Shown: positions 38,216 to 47,849, counted from the stretch's first letter. The stretch is DNA of 64,000 bases from Cupriavidus laharis (GCF_914271435.1 NZ_CAJZAI010000020.1:1-64000), one strand, 5' to 3'. The notes: generated from the sequence alone by a model not told the origin. Translations and numbers: made by a program.

Positions 38216-38617
38216 TCAAGTCGGCAACACCCGCGGCTGCCGGCTCTCATCCGTCGCCACATACGTCAGCGTGGCTTCCGTCACCTTGACGATCTCATTG
38301 CTGTGCCGCATGCGCTGCGCATAGACCTCGACCGACACCGTGATCGAGGTGCGGCCGGTCTTTTCGATCTCGGCATAGAAGCTCACCAGGTCGCCGACGA
38401 ACACCGGGTGCTTGAACAGGAAGGAATTGACCGCCACCGTGGCCACGCGGCCCTGGGCGCGCTCGACTGCGGGAATGGACCCGGCAATATCCACCTGCGC
38501 CATGATCCAGCCGCCGAACACGTCGCCATGCACGTTAGCATCGGCGGGCATCGGTACGACACGCAGCGCGGGGCTCTTGCCGGCGGGCAGGGCGGGGACG
38601 GTATGGGGCGAATTCAT
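38216..38617 (-). CDS. Acyl-CoA thioesterase (YciA-like hotdog fold)
   Basis: A 133-residue hotdog-fold thioesterase. VVPMPADANVHGDVFGGWIMAQVDIAGSIPA is the typical YciA/BFIT-like opening with the active-site Asp, and VATVAVNSFLFKHPVFVGDLVSFYAE follows. It hydrolyses acyl-CoA to free acid and CoA. Convergence with the beta-oxidation operon suggests a role in CoA recycling. The ATG at 38617 is used; a TTG three codons upstream is possible. Confidence 0.9.
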   Translation of the reverse strand: MNSPHTVPALPAGKSPALRVVPMPADANVHGDVFGGWIMAQVDIAGSIPAVERAQGRVATVAVNSFLFKHPVFVGDLVSFYAEIEKTGRTSITVSVEVYAQRMRHSNEIVKVTEATLTYVATDESRQPRVLPT

Positions 38618-38735
38618 TGCGGGCAACCGGAAAGAGGAGAAGGAGGGCAGTGCTGCCCGGCGGCCGCAGCCGGGGGGCGTCCTGCCGGCCGGCGCGATCT
38701 CTGCGACAATCGGCCATTGGCCTGAATTCTATCGT

Positions 38736-40625
38736 ATGCGCCGCTATTCCACGACCGCGGAACCGTCCCCCGCACGGCCCGCCACCCTGTTTCCCGGCCA
38801 GCGCCCGCCACGCAGCGACTGGCAGACCGTGCGCAACCTGCTGCCCTATGTCTGGCACTACAAGTGGCGCGTGATGTTTGCGCTGGCCTGCCTGGTCGCA
38901 GCCAAGGTGGCCAACCTGGGCGTACCGGTGCTGATGAAGCGGCTCATCGACACCATGAACATCACCGCCGGCGACCCGCGCGCGCTGCTGGTGGTGCCGG
39001 TCGGGCTGATCGTGGCCTACGGCGTGCTGAGGCTGTCCGCCACGCTGTTCACCGAGTTGCGTGAGATCCTCTTTTCCAAGGTCACGCAGAGCGCGGTGCG
39101 GGAAATCGCGCTGCAGGTGTTCCGGCACCTGCACGCGCTGTCGCTGCGCTTCCACCTGGACCGGCAGACCGGCGGCATGAGCCGCGACATCGAGCGCGGC
39201 ACGCGCGGCATCCAGTCGCTGATCTCGTACTCGCTGTACAGCATCCTGCCGACGCTGGTGGAGATGGCGCTGGTGCTCGGCTTCTTCGTGCTGCACTACG
39301 ACATCTGGTTTGCCGCCATCACGGGCTGCGCGCTGGTGGGCTATATCGTCTTCACCATCGTTGTGACCGAATGGCGCACGCATTTCCGCCGCCGGATGAA
39401 CGAGCTCGATTCGCGCGCCAACCAGAAGGCCATCGATTCGCTGCTCAATTTCGAGACCGTCAAGTACTTCGGCAACGAGGAATACGAGGCGCGGCGTTAT
39501 GACGAGAACCTGCGCAAGTACCGCACGGCGGCGATCCGCTCGCAGAATTCGCTCTCCTTCCTGAATTTCGGCCAGCAGACCATCATCGCGGCCGGGCTGA
39601 TCCTGATCCTGTGGCGCGCCACCGTGGGCGTGGTGGCGGGCAAGCTGACGCTGGGCGACCTGGTGCTGGTCAACACGCTGATGATCCAGCTCTATATCCC
39701 GCTGAACTTCCTTGGCGTGATCTATCGCGAGATCAAGCAGGCGACCACCGACATGGACCGCATGTTCGTGCTGCTGGGCACGCACCAGGAGGTGGCCGAT
39801 ACCGCGGGCGCGCAGCCGCTGAAGGTGCAGGGCGCGGAAGTGCGCTTCCGCCATGTGTGCTTCGGCTATGAATCGAACCGCGTGATCCTGGACGATGTCG
39901 ATTTCACCATTGCGGCGGGCACTACCACCGCGGTGGTGGGGCACAGCGGCTCGGGCAAGTCGACGCTCGCGCGCCTGCTGTTCCGCTTCTATGACGTCGG
40001 CGACGGTGCCATCCTGATCGACGGGCAGGACATCCGCAGCATCACGCAGGAAAGCCTGCGGCGCTCGATCGGCATCGTGCCGCAGGACACGGTGCTGTTC
40101 AACGACAGCATCTTCTACAACATCGCCTATGGCCGGCCCGATGCCACGCATGACGAAGTCATCGCGGCGGCGCGTGCCGCGCAGATCGATGGCTTTATCA
40201 GTGAGTTGCCGCAAGGCTATGACACGCCCGTGGGCGAGCGTGGCCTCAAGCTTTCCGGCGGCGAGAAGCAGCGCGTGGCGATCGCGCGTACGCTGCTGAA
40301 GAACCCGCCGATCCTGGTGTTCGACGAAGCCACGTCCGCGCTGGACTCGCGCACCGAGCAGGCCATCCAGGCCGAGCTGATGCGGCTTGCGCAGAACCGT
40401 ACCACGCTGCTGATCGCGCACCGGCTGTCCACCGTGGTCCATGCCGACCAGATCCTGGTGATGGACCGCGGGCGCATCGTCGAGCGCGGTACGCACGCCG
40501 AGTTGATGCGTGCAGGCGGGCGCTATGCGGAGATGTGGGAAATTCAGGCGCGCAGCGCGGCGCAAGGCGAGACCGTGGCGGACGAACTGGCCATCGACGT
40601 CGGCGATGCGACGCAGGATGCCTGA
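38736..40625 (+). CDS. ABC transporter, fused permease and ATPase (Atm1/HMT1-like)
   Basis: A 629-residue half-transporter with a six-helix exporter domain and C-terminal ATPase. Walker A GHSGSGKST begins at about residue 402, the signature reads LSGGEKQRVAIARTLL, and Walker B ILVFDEATSALD. The membrane domain has NFETVKYFGNEEYEARRYDENLRKY, a hallmark of the mitochondrial Atm1/ABCB7 group, whose bacterial members export glutathione-linked metals or Fe-S precursors. It stands alone, 118 bases after the divergent thioesterase start. Confidence 0.9.
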   Translation: MRRYSTTAEPSPARPATLFPGQRPPRSDWQTVRNLLPYVWHYKWRVMFALACLVAAKVANLGVPVLMKRLIDTMNITAGDPRALLVVPVGLIVAYGVLRLSATLFTELREILFSKVTQSAVREIALQVFRHLHALSLRFHLDRQTGGMSRDIERGTRGIQSLISYSLYSILPTLVEMALVLGFFVLHYDIWFAAITGCALVGYIVFTIVVTEWRTHFRRRMNELDSRANQKAIDSLLNFETVKYFGNEEYEARRYDENLRKYRTAAIRSQNSLSFLNFGQQTIIAAGLILILWRATVGVVAGKLTLGDLVLVNTLMIQLYIPLNFLGVIYREIKQATTDMDRMFVLLGTHQEVADTAGAQPLKVQGAEVRFRHVCFGYESNRVILDDVDFTIAAGTTTAVVGHSGSGKSTLARLLFRFYDVGDGAILIDGQDIRSITQESLRRSIGIVPQDTVLFNDSIFYNIAYGRPDATHDEVIAAARAAQIDGFISELPQGYDTPVGERGLKLSGGEKQRVAIARTLLKNPPILVFDEATSALDSRTEQAIQAELMRLAQNRTTLLIAHRLSTVVHADQILVMDRGRIVERGTHAELMRAGGRYAEMWEIQARSAAQGETVADELAIDVGDATQDA

Positions 40626-40678
40626 GCGCTGAAGCCGCGCAGCACTGCGCGGGAGAAATCCTGCCAGGTACTGGGCCG

Positions 40679-41137
40679 CTACGCGTAGTCGAGCGGCAGC
40701 GCCGTGGTGTACTTGATCTGCTCCATCGCAAAGCTGGAGCTCACGTCGGCCAGTTCCGCGCCCTGGATCAGCTTCTTGTACACGCGGTCATAGGCGGCGA
40801 TGTCGGGCACGACCACGCGCAGCAGGTAATCCGTGTCGCCTGCCATGCGATAGAACTCGGTCACCTCGGGAATCGAGGCGACCAGCGCGTGGAACTGCTT
40901 GAGCCATTTGACGTTGTGCTGGCTGGTGCGGACCGAGACGAATACCGTCACGCCGGCGTTCAGCTTATCGGCGTCGAGCAGCGCCACGCGCTTGCGGATC
41001 AGCCCGGCTTCCTCGAGCTTCTGGATACGGCGCCAGCACGGCGTCGAGGTCAGGCCGACCCGTTCGCCGATTTCGGCCACTGGCACGGTGGCATCTTCCT
41101 GCAGGATGGCAAGGATCTGTTTGTCGTAGCGGTCCAT
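40679..41137 (-). CDS. Lrp/AsnC family transcriptional regulator
   Basis: A 152-residue regulator with an N-terminal HTH (MDRYDKQILAILQEDATVPVAEIGERVGLTSTPCWRRIQKLEEAGLI) and a C-terminal RAM ligand domain (FYRMAGDTDYLLRVVVPDIAAYD). It probably senses an amino acid. The neighbouring cupin gene, transcribed in the same direction 63 bases upstream, may be in the same unit. The start at 41137 is chosen because the HTH begins there; a longer frame adds only a Pro/Gln-rich stretch. Confidence 0.92.
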   Translation of the reverse strand: MDRYDKQILAILQEDATVPVAEIGERVGLTSTPCWRRIQKLEEAGLIRKRVALLDADKLNAGVTVFVSVRTSQHNVKWLKQFHALVASIPEVTEFYRMAGDTDYLLRVVVPDIAAYDRVYKKLIQGAELADVSSSFAMEQIKYTTALPLDYA

Positions 41138-41200
41138 TGAACTCTGCGTTTGTTCCCGGGGAGGCGGCAGCCCTTGCACGCCGTCCCCGGAGCGGGCGCG

Positions 41201-41758
41201 TCAGGCGTCGACGGTCTCAACCAGCAGGTTGACGCCCGTGGAGATCTGGTCCTGGTCCACGCCATACAGGTGCAGCGATACGGCGATGGCGTCGCTGGCA
41301 TTGCCAAGCGCATGGATGTGCTGCAGGCCCGCCGGCACGCTGAAGGTGGCGCCGGCCCTGCGCTCGGCGCTGCCGGTCTGCGTGGCGCGCTGCGTGGCCG
41401 GATCCCACTGGTAGTGGCGCTCGCTCAGGGTGCCGCGCAGCACGCGGTAGGCGCACCAGGTGCGGTGCCCGTGCACGGGGCTGGACTGCCCGGGCCGCCA
41501 GACCAGCAGCATGGCCGAGAAGCGCGCGAGCGGATCGGCATAGACGAGGTGGCGGGCATAGCTGTGCGGGTTGCCGAGCAGCGCACCCGGCGGCAGGCAG
41601 GCCAGCAGGGTGTCGGCGTCCGGCAGGCAGGTGTCGATATTGCCGGCCACCATGCGCGCGCTGTGCGCGAAGGTTGCCTCCATGCTGCGCGCGAGCTGGC
41701 CCAGCGGGCCCGCTTGGAAGGCGGGCGTGCCGCCTGTGGTGGCTGGGCAGGATTGCAT
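41201..41758 (-). CDS. Cysteine dioxygenase-like cupin protein
   Basis: A 185-residue protein of the cysteine dioxygenase/cupin superfamily. Metal ligands are visible in PVHGHRTWCAYRVLRG (His-x-His) and HIHALGNASDAIAVSLHLYG, as in thiol dioxygenases. It could oxidise a small thiol such as cysteine or 3-mercaptopropionate, but bacterial relatives vary. It is divergent from a LysR gene, with an inverted-repeat operator in the shared intergenic region, so regulation by that LysR protein is likely. Confidence 0.8.
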   Translation of the reverse strand: MQSCPATTGGTPAFQAGPLGQLARSMEATFAHSARMVAGNIDTCLPDADTLLACLPPGALLGNPHSYARHLVYADPLARFSAMLLVWRPGQSSPVHGHRTWCAYRVLRGTLSERHYQWDPATQRATQTGSAERRAGATFSVPAGLQHIHALGNASDAIAVSLHLYGVDQDQISTGVNLLVETVDA

Positions 41759-41859
41759 GGCTGGCTCCGTGACGTTCTTGGTATGTGGAAATCATAGGTG
41801 CGGCGCCGGAGCAAAGGCATGCAATCTGTCGTCCGATATCGGTAAGGTGTGCAAATACA

Positions 41860-41897
41860 TGCTATGAGCATAGCAATCTAAAGAATCAAATGCTATG
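41860..41897. promoter_or_regulatory. Candidate LysR operator with three TGCTATG half-sites
   Basis: TGCTATG (41860-41866) faces CATAGCA (41869-41875) in a perfect palindrome with a two-base centre. A third half-site TGCTATG follows at 41891-41897. The region lies in the AT-richer gap between the divergent cupin and LysR genes. Confidence 0.65.
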
Positions 41898-41967
41898 AAT
41901 TGGCGACCTATGGGAACGCCTTGCGCGCCAGTGCCGCTGGTGTCCAAGCCGGTGGATAATCCGCGTC

Positions 41968-42915
41968 ATGGAAATCAAATGGCTTGAAGACTTCGTCAGC
42001 CTGGCCGAGACGCACAGCTTCTCGCGCTCGGCTGAACAGCGGCATGTTACGCAGCCGGCGTTCTCGCGCCGGATCCAGTCGCTTGAGGCGTGGGTCGGCA
42101 CGGAGCTGATCGACCGCTCCAGCTACCCGACCAGCCTGACCGCCGCCGGCAAGGTGTTCTACGAGCAGGCGCTGGCGATGCTGGCGCAGGTCAGCGAGAC
42201 GCGGGCGCTGATGCGGGGCCAGCGCTCGTCGAACGCGCAGGTGCTGGAATTCGCCGTGCCGCACACGCTGTCGCTGACCTTCTTCCCCGAATGGCTCAAG
42301 GCGCTCGAGCGCAAGATCGGCACGCTGCCGTGCCGGCTGCGCGCGCTCAACGTGCATGACGCGGTGCTGATGCTGGTGGAGGGCGGCTGCGACCTGGTCA
42401 TGGTGTACCACCATGCGCGTCAGGCGATCCAGCTAGATCCGGCTCGCTATGACATGCTCGTGCTCGGCATCGAGCGGCTATCGCCCTATAGCGTGCCCGA
42501 CAGCGCCGGCAAGCCGCTGTACCGGCTGCCCGGCACGGACAAGAAACCGGTGCCGTTCCTGAGCTACACGCCCAATGCCTTCCTTGGCCGCATGGTGGAC
42601 ATGCTGCTGGCCGATACCTCGGAAGCGCTCAAGCTCGACAAATGCTACGAGACGGACATGGCCGAGGCGCTCAAGGTCATGGCGCTGTCCGGACATGGCA
42701 TGGCTTTCTTGCCCGAGAGCGCAGTGCGCGAGGACGTCGCGCAGGGGCGGCTGGTGCGTGCGGAGTCGGCGCGCGGCCTGCCGCTGTCGATCGACATGGA
42801 GATCCGCTTGTACCGCGAACGGCCGGGGGAGAACGGCAACGATCGGCGGGCCACGGCGGCACGGCGCAAGCGGCAGTTGGTGGATCAAGTATGGGCGACA
42901 CTGGCGTCGGATTAG
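41968..42915 (+). CDS. LysR family transcriptional regulator (HypT/YjiE-like)
   Basis: A 315-residue LysR regulator. The N-terminal HTH reads MEIKWLEDFVSLAETHSFSRSAEQRHVTQPAFSRRIQSLEAWVGTELIDR, which resembles the HypT/YjiE group known for hypochlorite response in E. coli. The effector domain follows from about residue 90. It is divergent from the cysteine dioxygenase-like gene, and the visible half-sites between them fit a LysR control region. An oxidant- or thiol-sensing role is inference. Confidence 0.88.
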   Translation: MEIKWLEDFVSLAETHSFSRSAEQRHVTQPAFSRRIQSLEAWVGTELIDRSSYPTSLTAAGKVFYEQALAMLAQVSETRALMRGQRSSNAQVLEFAVPHTLSLTFFPEWLKALERKIGTLPCRLRALNVHDAVLMLVEGGCDLVMVYHHARQAIQLDPARYDMLVLGIERLSPYSVPDSAGKPLYRLPGTDKKPVPFLSYTPNAFLGRMVDMLLADTSEALKLDKCYETDMAEALKVMALSGHGMAFLPESAVREDVAQGRLVRAESARGLPLSIDMEIRLYRERPGENGNDRRATAARRKRQLVDQVWATLASD

Positions 42916-42924
42916 CGATGGTTT

Positions 42925-42954
42925 GCTCCCTCTCCCGCCTGCGGGAGAGGGAGC
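42925..42954. repeat. Inverted repeat after the LysR gene (CTCCCTCTCCCGC family)
   Basis: A perfect 14-base stem GCTCCCTCTCCCGC (42925-42938) and GCGGGAGAGGGAGC (42941-42954) with loop CT. Same family as 38180-38209. It begins 10 bases after the LysR stop. Confidence 0.8.
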
Positions 42955-43104
42955 ATGTCCGTGGTCTGCAAGAGACGTCCCTTCGTTGACCAGTCACCTT
43001 TCAACGTTATGCACATCTTGCATGACCGAATGACCAAACGGCATTGGATTCCGGACCCGCGCCACGCCTAAGCTTGCGGGCATTCTCCACCCCGGAACCA
43101 ACCG

Positions 43105-44412
43105 ATGTCTTCCGCAGCACCGACCAATATTGCTGGCCAAAAGCACGCACTGCCGTCCTACCTCAACGCCGACAATCTCGGCCCATGGGGCATCTACCTG
43201 CAACAAGTGGACCGTGTCACGCCCTACCTGGGCTCGCTGGCACGCTGGGTTGAAACCCTCAAGCGCCCCAAGCGCGCGATGATCGTCGACGTACCCATCG
43301 AGCTGGACAACGGCACCATCGCCCACTACGAGGGCTACCGCGTGCAGCACAACCTGTCGCGCGGCCCGGGCAAGGGTGGCGTGCGTTTCCACCAGGACGT
43401 GACGCTGTCGGAAGTCATGGCGCTGTCGGCGTGGATGTCGGTGAAGAACGCGGCGGTGAACGTGCCCTACGGCGGCGCCAAGGGTGGCATCCGCGTGGAC
43501 CCGCGCACGCTGTCGCACGCCGAGCTGGAACGCCTGACGCGCCGCTATACCAGCGAGATCAACATCATCATCGGGCCGAGCAAGGACATCCCGGCGCCGG
43601 ACGTCAACACCAATGCCCAGGTGATGGCGTGGATGATGGACACCTATTCGATGAACTCCGGCAGCACCGCCACCGGCGTCGTGACCGGCAAGCCGATCTC
43701 GCTGGGCGGCTCGCTGGGTCGTCACGAGGCGACCGGCCGCGGCGTGTTCGTGGTCGGGTCCGAGGCCGCGCGCAATATCGGCCTGGAGATCAAGGGCGCC
43801 CGCGTGGCCGTACAGGGCTTCGGCAACGTCGGTGCCGTGGCCGCCAAGCTGTTCCATGAGGCCGGCGCCAAGGTGGTGGCCGTGCAGGACCACCGCGTCT
43901 CGCTGTACAACCCGGCCGGCCTGGACGTGCCCGCGATGATGGAATACGCCTCGCACAGCGGCACCATCGATGGCTTCCAGGCGGAAGTCATCTCGTCGGA
44001 ACAGTTCTGGCAGGTGGATTGCGACATCCTGATCCCGGCGGCGCTGGAAGGCCAGATCACGGCGAAGAACGCGCCCCAGATTCAGGCAAAGCTGGTCATC
44101 GAAGGTGCAAACGGCCCGACCACGCCCGAAGCGGATGACATCCTGCGCGAGCGCAATATCCTGGTGGCACCGGACGTGATCGCCAACGCCGGCGGCGTGA
44201 CCGTGTCGTATTTCGAGTGGGTGCAGGACTTTTCCAGCTTTTTCTGGACCGAAGAGGAAATCAACGATCGCCTGGTACGGATCATGCAAGAGGCGTTCCG
44301 CGCGATCTGGCAGGTGGCGCAGGACAACAAGGTGACGCTGCGCACTGCCGCGTTCATCGTGGCCTGCTCGCGGATCCTGCAGGCGCGTGAAATGCGCGGC
44401 CTGTACCCCTGA
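43105..44412 (+). CDS. gdhA: Glutamate dehydrogenase
   Basis: A 435-residue Glu/Leu/Phe/Val dehydrogenase. [22 protein letters not shown] and [14 protein letters not shown] hold the substrate- and proton-handling Lys residues. [19 protein letters not shown] and the NAD-binding [17 protein letters not shown] follow. It interconverts glutamate and 2-oxoglutarate. The length and style suggest the hexameric, likely NAD-dependent, catabolic type, and the glutamate/aspartate transporter operon next door supports glutamate use. Confidence 0.95.
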   Translation: MSSAAPTNIAGQKHALPSYLNADNLGPWGIYLQQVDRVTPYLGSLARWVETLKRPKRAMIVDVPIELDNGTIAHYEGYRVQHNLSRGPGKGGVRFHQDVTLSEVMALSAWMSVKNAAVNVPYGGAKGGIRVDPRTLSHAELERLTRRYTSEINIIIGPSKDIPAPDVNTNAQVMAWMMDTYSMNSGSTATGVVTGKPISLGGSLGRHEATGRGVFVVGSEAARNIGLEIKGARVAVQGFGNVGAVAAKLFHEAGAKVVAVQDHRVSLYNPAGLDVPAMMEYASHSGTIDGFQAEVISSEQFWQVDCDILIPAALEGQITAKNAPQIQAKLVIEGANGPTTPEADDILRERNILVAPDVIANAGGVTVSYFEWVQDFSSFFWTEEEINDRLVRIMQEAFRAIWQVAQDNKVTLRTAAFIVACSRILQAREMRGLYP

Positions 44413-44661
44413 TGACCACGCCATTGCGCCATCAACTGTTCTGTTGCGGCGCAGCAACGTCGGAATGACCGCCAGACGCGGCTCGAGGAAATGTCCGAGG
44501 GCCGCGTTGTCATATCGGGCGTCGCTGCGCACCTATGCCTTGAATTCGACTTCTAGGAGTAAAACCCAGTTGTTTTGAGAGGGATGCTGCGCAATACTGT
44601 TTCATCTGTGGGACATTCGTCAGTAGAATCCCGCCTTTCTCTTCATGGTCAAGGAGATGTT
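44413..44661. other. Intergenic region between gdhA and gltI
   Basis: No gene or RNA is seen. TAGAAT at 44624-44629 could be the -10 of gltI, 33 bases before its ATG, but the -35 is weak. No clear gdhA terminator with a T-run was found. Confidence 0.4.
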
Positions 44662-45561
44662 ATGAAAATTGCCAAGTTGGCTTCCCTGATGATGGCAGCG
44701 GCCTTCGTGTGCGGTACCGCACAGGCAGCCGAGCAACTGACGGGCACGCTGAAGAAGATCAAAGATACCGGTGTGATTACGCTTGGCGTGCGCGATTCGT
44801 CGATCCCGTTCAACTACAACCTGGGCGGCGTCCGTCAGGTCGGCTATTCCTACGACATCAACATGAAAATCGTGGAAGCCATCAAGGACCAGCTCAAGAT
44901 GCCGAACCTGCAGGTGAAGGAGATTCCGATCACCTCGCAGAACCGCATCACGCTGCTGCAGAACGGCACCATCGATATCGAGTGCGGCTCGACCACCAAC
45001 AACCTGGAGCGCCAGAAGCAGGTTTCCTTCACGGATACCATCTTCATCATCGGCACGCGCATCATGGTGAAGAAGGATGGCGGCATCAAGGACTGGGCCG
45101 ACCTGAAGGGCAAGAACGTGGTGACCACCGCCGGTACCACGTCCGAGCGCCTGCTGCGCAAGATGAACGATGACCAGAAGCTGGGCATGAATATCATCAG
45201 CACGAAGGACCATGGCCAGTCGTTCCTGACGCTGGAATCGGGCCGCGCTGTGGCGTTCATGATGGACGACGCGCTGCTGTATGGCGAGCGCGCCAAGGCC
45301 AAGAACCCGGCCGACTGGATCGTCGTGGGCAAGCCGCAATCGCGCGAGGCCTATGGCTGCATGATCCGCAAGGATGATCCGCAGTTCAAGAAGCTGTCCG
45401 ATACCGTGATCGCCGGCATGATGAAGGATGGCACCGTCAACACGCTGTACACCAAGTGGTTCATGCAGCCGGTTCCCCCGAAGGGCCTGAACCTGGACTT
45501 CCCGCTGTCGGAAGACATGAAGGCGCTCTTCAAGAACCCGAACGACAAGGCACTCGACTGA
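44662..45561 (+). CDS. gltI: Glutamate/aspartate ABC transporter, periplasmic binding protein
   Basis: A 299-residue family-3 solute-binding protein. The signal peptide (MKIAKLASLMMAAAFVCGTAQA) would be cut before AEQL. The mature part shows GVITLGVRDSSIPFNYN, DINMKIVEAIKDQL, IDIECGSTTNNLERQKQVSFTDT, and LKGKNVVTTAGTTSERLL, typical of GltI. It delivers glutamate or aspartate to GltJKL. AAGGAG stands five bases before the ATG. It is first in the operon and followed by a terminator-like hairpin. Confidence 0.95.
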   Translation: MKIAKLASLMMAAAFVCGTAQAAEQLTGTLKKIKDTGVITLGVRDSSIPFNYNLGGVRQVGYSYDINMKIVEAIKDQLKMPNLQVKEIPITSQNRITLLQNGTIDIECGSTTNNLERQKQVSFTDTIFIIGTRIMVKKDGGIKDWADLKGKNVVTTAGTTSERLLRKMNDDQKLGMNIISTKDHGQSFLTLESGRAVAFMMDDALLYGERAKAKNPADWIVVGKPQSREAYGCMIRKDDPQFKKLSDTVIAGMMKDGTVNTLYTKWFMQPVPPKGLNLDFPLSEDMKALFKNPNDKALD

Positions 45562-45581
45562 CCTGACGCATACAGGCGTGC

Positions 45582-45613
45582 GAAACGGAAGGCATGTCCT
45601 TCCGTTTCTTTTT
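45582..45613 (+). terminator. Terminator-like hairpin between gltI and gltJ
   Basis: An 11-base stem GAAACGGAAGG (45582-45592) and CCTTCCGTTTC (45598-45608), loop CATGT, then TTTTT. Its place after the binding-protein gene suggests partial termination or 3-prime protection so that more binding protein than permease is made. Confidence 0.8.
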
Positions 45614-45624
45614 GAGGACGCATC

Positions 45625-46353
45625 ATGAACTACACATGGCATTGGGGAGTATTCCTCGAGCAGGCCGCCCAGAACGAGACCTACCTGGACTGGATGATTT
45701 CCGGCCTGAAGGTAACGATCGCGCTCGGGCTCTCGTCCTGGGTCATTGCTCTGGCCATCGGCTCCGTGCTCGGCGTGCTGCGCACGGTGCCCAACAAGTG
45801 GCTGTCGGGCTTCGCCGCGGCCTATGTCGAGATCTTCCGCAACATTCCGCTGCTGGTGCAGCTGTTCATCTGGTATTTCGTCGGCCCCGAGCTGCTGCCC
45901 GGCGGCGAGGCCATCAAGCAGATGAACCCGTTCACCCAGCAGTTCCTGGCGGCCATGCTGTGCCTGGGCACTTTTACCGCGGCGCGTGTCACGGAGCAGG
46001 TGCGTTCGGGCATCAATTCGCTGCCGCGCGGCCAGCGGAGCGCCGGCCTGGCCATGGGCTTCACGCTGACGCAGACCTACCGCTTCGTGCTGCTGCCGAT
46101 GGCGTTCCGCGTCATCGTGCCGCCGCTGACCTCCGAATTCCTGAACATCTTCAAGAATTCGGCGGTGGCGTCGACCATCGGCCTGCTCGAACTGGCGGCC
46201 CAGGGGCGCCAGCTCGTGGACTACACCGCACGCCCGTATGAGTCGTTCATTGCGGTGACGCTGATGTACGCGCTCATTAACATCGTCGTCATGCTGGTCA
46301 TGCGCTGGGTCGAGGCCCGCAGCCGTGTGCCCGGTTTCATCGGCAGCAAGTAA
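45625..46353 (+). CDS. gltJ: Glutamate/aspartate ABC transporter permease GltJ
   Basis: A 242-residue inner-membrane permease of the HisMQ type with about five helices. The EAA-loop signature reads LPRGQRSAGLAMGFTLTQTYRFVLLPMAFRVIVPPLTSEFLNIFKNSAVAS. The N-terminus MNYTWHWGVFLEQAAQNETYLDWMISGLKVT is characteristic of GltJ. It forms the translocation channel with GltK. Confidence 0.95.
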   Translation: MNYTWHWGVFLEQAAQNETYLDWMISGLKVTIALGLSSWVIALAIGSVLGVLRTVPNKWLSGFAAAYVEIFRNIPLLVQLFIWYFVGPELLPGGEAIKQMNPFTQQFLAAMLCLGTFTAARVTEQVRSGINSLPRGQRSAGLAMGFTLTQTYRFVLLPMAFRVIVPPLTSEFLNIFKNSAVASTIGLLELAAQGRQLVDYTARPYESFIAVTLMYALINIVVMLVMRWVEARSRVPGFIGSK

Positions 46354-46362
46354 GGGGGCGCC

Positions 46363-47046
46363 ATGGCATACGAATTCGACTTCAGCTCCATCACCCCGGC
46401 TACGCTGGAGGTGCTGGGCGAGGGCATGCTGGTCTCCCTCAAGATCACCGTCACGGCCGTGATCGTGGGCATCGTCTGGGGCACCATCCTGGCAATGATG
46501 CGGCTGTCGTCCATCAAGCCGCTCAACTGGTTTGCCCAGGGGTACGTGACCATCTTCCGCTCCATCCCGCTGGTGATGGTGCTGCTGTGGTTCTTCCTGA
46601 TCATCCCGCAGGTGCTGCAGAACATCTTCAACCTGTCGCCGGCATCGGACCTGCGCATGACCTCGGCGCTGGTGGCGTTCTCGCTGTTCGAGGCGGCCTA
46701 TTATTCCGAGATCATCCGGGCGGGTATCCAGAGCGTGTCGCGCGGGCAGATGTTTGCCGCGCAGGCGCTGGGGATGACCTACGGGCAGACCATGAAGCTG
46801 GTGATCCTGCCGCAGGCCTTCCGCAACATGGTGCCGCTGCTGCTGACGCAGGGCATCATCCTGTTCCAGGATACGTCGCTGGTCTATGTCAGCGCGCTGG
46901 CCGACTTCTTCGGCCAGGCCTATGGTGTTGGCGAGCGTGACGGCCGCATCGTCGAAATGCTGCTGTTTGCCGGTCTCGTGTATTTTGTTATCTGCTACTC
47001 CGTTTCGCTGATGGTCAAGCGTTACCAGAAAAAGGTGGCCCTATGA
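46363..47046 (+). CDS. gltK: Glutamate/aspartate ABC transporter permease GltK
   Basis: A 227-residue permease, partner of GltJ. The EAA loop reads [51 protein letters not shown], and the N-terminus [26 protein letters not shown] is typical. It starts nine bases after gltJ and its stop overlaps the gltL start (ATGA at 47043-47046). Confidence 0.95.
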   Translation: MAYEFDFSSITPATLEVLGEGMLVSLKITVTAVIVGIVWGTILAMMRLSSIKPLNWFAQGYVTIFRSIPLVMVLLWFFLIIPQVLQNIFNLSPASDLRMTSALVAFSLFEAAYYSEIIRAGIQSVSRGQMFAAQALGMTYGQTMKLVILPQAFRNMVPLLLTQGIILFQDTSLVYVSALADFFGQAYGVGERDGRIVEMLLFAGLVYFVICYSVSLMVKRYQKKVAL

Positions 47047-47777
47047 TTGAAATCAACAATGTCTCCAAGTGGTACGGCACCTTCCAGGTGCTGACCGACT
47101 GCACCACCAGGGTTGCCAAGGGCGAGGTCGTGGTGGTCTGCGGACCGTCGGGCTCGGGCAAGTCGACGCTGATCAAGACCGTCAACGCGCTGGAGCCGTT
47201 CCAGAAGGGCGACATCCTGGTGGACGGCACCTCGGTGGGCGACCCGAAGACCAACCTGCCCAAGCTGCGTTCGCGCGTGGGCATGGTGTTCCAGAACTTC
47301 GAGCTGTTCCCGCACCTGTCGATCACCGAGAACCTGACCATCGCGCAGATGAAGGTGCTCGGCCGTTCGAAGGAGGAGGCCACGGCCAAGGGCCTGAAGT
47401 ACCTCGAGCGCGTGGGCCTGAAGAGCCAGGCAGCCAAGTACCCGGGCCAGCTGTCGGGTGGCCAGCAGCAGCGCGTGGCCATTGCGCGTGCGCTGTCGAT
47501 GGACCCGATCTGCATGCTGTTCGACGAGCCGACTTCGGCGCTGGACCCGGAGATGGTCAACGAGGTGCTGGACGTGATGGTGCAGCTCGCGCAGGAAGGC
47601 ATGACCATGATGTGCGTGACCCACGAAATGGGGTTTGCACGCAAGGTGGCCAACCGCGTGATCTTCATGGATGCCGGCAAGATCGTTGAGGACTGCGCCA
47701 AGGAAGAGTTCTTCGGCAATATCGAGCAGCGCTCGGACCGGGCGAAGCAGTTCCTGTCGAAGATCCTGCATCACTGA
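47043..47777 (+). CDS. gltL: Glutamate/aspartate ABC transporter ATP-binding protein GltL
   Basis: A 244-residue ATPase with Walker [10 protein letters not shown], signature [17 protein letters not shown], Walker [17 protein letters not shown] and the H-loop [15 protein letters not shown]. It powers the GltJK channel. The ATG overlaps the gltK stop by four bases, indicating coupling. A strong terminator follows within 30 bases. Confidence 0.96.
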   Translation: MIEINNVSKWYGTFQVLTDCTTRVAKGEVVVVCGPSGSGKSTLIKTVNALEPFQKGDILVDGTSVGDPKTNLPKLRSRVGMVFQNFELFPHLSITENLTIAQMKVLGRSKEEATAKGLKYLERVGLKSQAAKYPGQLSGGQQQRVAIARALSMDPICMLFDEPTSALDPEMVNEVLDVMVQLAQEGMTMMCVTHEMGFARKVANRVIFMDAGKIVEDCAKEEFFGNIEQRSDRAKQFLSKILHH

Positions 47778-47800
47778 GATCGCAGCGCACCGCTGCACGG

Positions 47801-47828
47801 AAAAGGGACGCCGCGGCGTCCCTTTTTT
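47801..47828 (+). terminator. Intrinsic terminator after gltL
   Basis: AAAA, then GGGACGCCG/CGGCGTCCC as a perfect 18-base palindrome (47805-47822), then six T. The upstream A-run lets it work also for the convergent amidotransferase gene. Confidence 0.9.
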
Positions 47829-47849
47829 GTCAGTCCGGCGCGCATGGCT

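Noticed and set aside
44571-44594. Possible sigma-54 promoter before gltI
   Set aside because: No GG/GC pair with the required 10-base spacing was found.
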